Assembly: GCA_944384125.1 (NCBI GenBank)
Contig: CALWSF010000009.1
Coordinates: forward strand, 1-64,000
Direction: 5' to 3'
Length of the DNA stretch: 64,000 nt
Source of the DNA: an uncultured Lachnospiraceae bacterium
GTDB lineage: Bacteria; Bacillota; Clostridia; Lachnospirales; Lachnospiraceae
How positions within the stretch are numbered: the first letter of the stretch is position 1; each line of letters starts with the position of its first letter. The position numbers and the translations under genes were made by a program. Shown here one piece after another: positions 62,220-64,000 of this stretch. The notes below the pieces were generated by a model, which saw only the letters and a list, made by a program, of their open reading frames with translations, was not told the origin of the DNA and did not search any database.

Positions 62220-63409
62220 TATTCACGCCCCCTTTTCAGTCCCGCCGCTGCCGACAGTACAAACAGACAGCCGGTCAGCAAAATTACCGTTCCAAAAGGA
62301 GCAGCCTCTTTACCGCCCGCCATCCAGGAAACTGCATCCTGCAGAACAGCTGTTACTGTAAACTTTCCGATAAACTGAACCGTTTCCGGCAGAAAAACAG
62401 AAGGAACAATTCCTCCTGATGCAAACAGCATGGTAACCGTAGCAAAAAACAGAAACAGTATCGCTGCTGCTGAATTCCGGCACCATTCAAAAACCAGCTG
62501 AATCCAGGCTGATGACGCCAGACACACAAGGAGCCACATGACAAGGACTCCCGGGCTGTTTCCGACAGCTCCCATGTGCAGGGCACATACAAGCGGAACA
62601 GCTGACACTGCCAAAAGAAGTAAAAACAGACATAAAAGACGGATCAGACACTGAACCGTTCTGTTTATTCCCATGCGCTCCAGGCTCTGTTCCAGTCCCG
62701 GAGATGACGGACGAAGCAGAGGCGCAGCCGGAATCCCCATAAGAAGCAGCAGAAACACAGCGGCAGAAACCCCGTAGAATACTGCCACTGTCACATTTCC
62801 CGCCGCACTGACTCTTTCCTGGCGGAAATAATTCTCCCGGCTGAGGGCATATCGCATGAAAATCCGGTTAAGATCAGCCTCCGCTTCAGGAATGGACAGC
62901 TCCATTCCGTGTTCTTTAAGCAGCGCGTCCGCAGCATATATTCCCGCCTGCGACGTGCGCAGAACAGACGCCCCCGCCTCCGTAAGTTCCCGGAGAACTG
63001 CTCCCTCAAGTCCTGAATTTTCCGAAAAGATAACCGTAACCGGAATATTCGTTCCATCCACAATTCCTTCCACCAGACCCTCGGGAAGAACCATCAGGGC
63101 CGAGAGCTGTCCGGCCTTAAGCATTCTCTCTCCCCTGTCCCTGTCAGTATACACAAAGCTGCAGAGACTGTTCACACTGTCAAGAGAAGCAATCATTTTC
63201 ATCGCCTTCTCTGCGAGGGCATCATCCTCAGGAACAGCAACCCCTACTTCAATGGTCTCAACCGCCTGTTCTCCATACAGAATCCTGCCGGCAGAAAAAG
63301 CAATCACACCAGTCAAAACGGCCAGCACGATTGCTCCTGACAAAAAATACGGTACTCCTTTTAAAGTTCTTTTTATTTCCAAAAAAAGATAGGTCAAAAG
63401 TGTTCTCAT
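62219..63409 (-). CDS. ABC-2-type transporter permease subunit
   Basis: This 396-residue protein has the same plan as its downstream partner. There is one N-terminal helix (about 22-42), an outer domain starting ETIEVGVAVPEDDALAEKAMKMI, and about six C-terminal helices. LLRPSSPGLEQSLERMGINRTVQCL forms the cytoplasmic loop. The two likely form a heterodimeric exporter channel needing a separate ATPase. The ATG follows GGAGAAGGG. The matching ATPase is probably upstream beyond the window edge, which is inference. Confidence 0.78.
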   Translation of the reverse strand: MRTLLTYLFLEIKRTLKGVPYFLSGAIVLAVLTGVIAFSAGRILYGEQAVETIEVGVAVPEDDALAEKAMKMIASLDSVNSLCSFVYTDRDRGERMLKAGQLSALMVLPEGLVEGIVDGTNIPVTVIFSENSGLEGAVLRELTEAGASVLRTSQAGIYAADALLKEHGMELSIPEAEADLNRIFMRYALSRENYFRQERVSAAGNVTVAVFYGVSAAVFLLLLMGIPAAPLLRPSSPGLEQSLERMGINRTVQCLIRLLCLFLLLLAVSAVPLVCALHMGAVGNSPGVLVMWLLVCLASSAWIQLVFEWCRNSAAAILFLFFATVTMLFASGGIVPSVFLPETVQFIGKFTVTAVLQDAVSWMAGGKEAAPFGTVILLTGCLFVLSAAAGLKRGRE

Positions 63410-63432
63410 AATCCCTTCTCCGGAATAACATT

Positions 63433-63473
63433 CACGGCTGCTTTCAGGACCGCCAGTCCCAAAAGCAGCCGTG
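63433..63473 (-). other. Strong stem-loop between the right-edge gene and the permease genes
   Basis: A perfect 12-bp inverted repeat (CACGGCTGCTTT, 63433-63444 with 63462-63473) encloses a short GGGAC/GTCCT inner stem. On the minus strand no T run follows, so it may be a processing or stability element rather than a simple terminator. Confidence 0.6.
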
Positions 63474-63522
63474 TTGCAATGTCTGCATTATCTGATATGC
63501 GTCAAATACCTTCCGGCATTTT

Positions 63523-64000
63523 TTACTGATAGAAATTCATCATCAGGCTGAAAACATTTCCTGTTATCTCTGTGAGAACCTCATTGTACTCTTCCTCAGT
63601 CGAAGCAAGAATGTCAAAACTCTCTCCCTCCGGAATCTCTATCGTCTGCTCAAGAGGACCTGCCGTATACTGTCCTGTAAACTCAACATATCCGTCCGTT
63701 CCCAGAACTGCATCGGATTCAAGTCTTATTGAATCAAAATTGATGTCCATGGACTGACCTTTTACCAGATTCTCAACGTATCCGGCAGTTACAAGTTTAA
63801 CCTGGCTCACATCCGCACTGAGAAAATCAAGCGACATATCAAAAGCGCCATCCTCCACTGAATAGGAATCATTGAACACGAACTTGAAATCATCAATTCC
63901 GTCTCCCAGAGTTCCTTCCACAGTGCTGCTCAGATTCTTGCCTGCCTCGTAGGAACCGGTCTTACTAAGAGTCATCACAAGTGCTCTGCCGTCAGCGCCT
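63523..64000 (-). CDS. C-terminal part of a protein of unknown function, truncated by the window edge
   Basis: The frame is open to the right edge, so only the last 159 or so residues are visible and the true start is outside. The fragment contains regular alternating strands (FKFVFNDSYSVEDGAFDMSLDFL, GYVEFTGQYTAGPL) and ends in FSLMMNFYQ. It looks like an extracytoplasmic beta-rich domain, perhaps of a lipoprotein. No family is recognised. A GTG-ATG pair at 63973-63978 has no ribosome site and is unlikely to be the start. Confidence 0.6.
   Translation of the reverse strand, partial: GADGRALVMTLSKTGSYEAGKNLSSTVEGTLGDGIDDFKFVFNDSYSVEDGAFDMSLDFLSADVSQVKLVTAGYVENLVKGQSMDINFDSIRLESDAVLGTDGYVEFTGQYTAGPLEQTIEIPEGESFDILASTEEEYNEVLTEITGNVFSLMMNFYQ

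Noticed and set aside
1..64000. Mobile elements, CRISPR arrays, prophage, tRNA or rRNA genes
   Set aside because: No transposase, integrase, phage structural gene, repeat-spacer pattern or recognisable tRNA/rRNA sequence was seen on either strand. A tRNAscan or repeat search would be decisive.

Overview
The window reads as a chromosomal segment of a low-to-mid GC anaerobic Firmicute, most likely a gut Lachnospiraceae (Clostridia). This rests on gene content and order: ruvA-ruvB-zapA-U32-SEDS-PBP, hslO, a DUF1292 protein, addB-addA, a SleB-type hydrolase, strong GGAGG ribosome sites and TTGACA/TATAAT-type promoters. The genus cannot be fixed from sequence reading alone. No tRNA, rRNA, insertion sequence, phage gene or CRISPR array was seen, and no stretch looks recently transferred.

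Layout. 0.1-3.7 kb: a small catabolic module (IlvD/Edd-type dehydratase, proline-racemase-family enzyme, divergent FCD-type regulator). 3.9-6.8 kb: M32 carboxypeptidase, SleB-type cell-wall hydrolase and a Nudix hydrolase. 6.9-14.1 kb: a minus-strand operon for Holliday-junction processing and cell-wall/division work (ruvA, ruvB, zapA, U32 peptidase, SEDS polymerase, class B PBP). 14.3-19.5 kb: YprB-like RNase H-fold protein, DUF5662 protein, cold-shock protein, Hsp33, a methyltransferase and an orphan membrane protein.

19.5-30.8 kb is the most distinctive part: a minus-strand operon whose genes assemble into sulfoquinovose (SQ) catabolism by the transaldolase route (sulfo-TAL). In transcription order: transaldolase, sulfolactaldehyde-reductase-like dehydrogenase, DUF4867 cupin, GH31 sulfoquinovosidase, TauE/SafE exporter, TctC, TctB, TctA, fucose-isomerase-fold sugar isomerase, then a ROK repressor with its own promoter. 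The sulfoquinovosidase call is the anchor: the SQ-recognition residues known from E. coli YihQ (Gln, Arg, Trp, Tyr) and both catalytic Asp are in register. The inferred flow is: uptake of SQ or SQ-glycosides by the tripartite transporter, hydrolysis to SQ, isomerisation to sulfofructose, transaldol transfer of the C3 unit to glyceraldehyde-3-phosphate, reduction of sulfolactaldehyde to dihydroxypropanesulfonate, and export by TauE.

31-47 kb: MATE exporter, TlpA-like lipoprotein, a divergent sirtuin, a peptide/nickel-type ABC transporter with a fused double ATPase, a glycerophosphodiesterase, SbcCD, a cupin and a large lipoprotein. 47-60.8 kb: AddAB, DUF1292, a membrane protein, cobalamin adenosyltransferase, a UvrD-type helicase, gltX and mgtE. 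The roughly 270-nt mgtE leader is heavily structured, with mutually exclusive terminator-like helices, and I do not recognise its RNA family. 61.2-64 kb: two ABC-2-type permeases and the C-terminal part of a protein running off the right edge.

Most starts were moved inward from the longest open frame to the codon following a good ribosome site. Promoters and hairpins were read by eye and are predictions.
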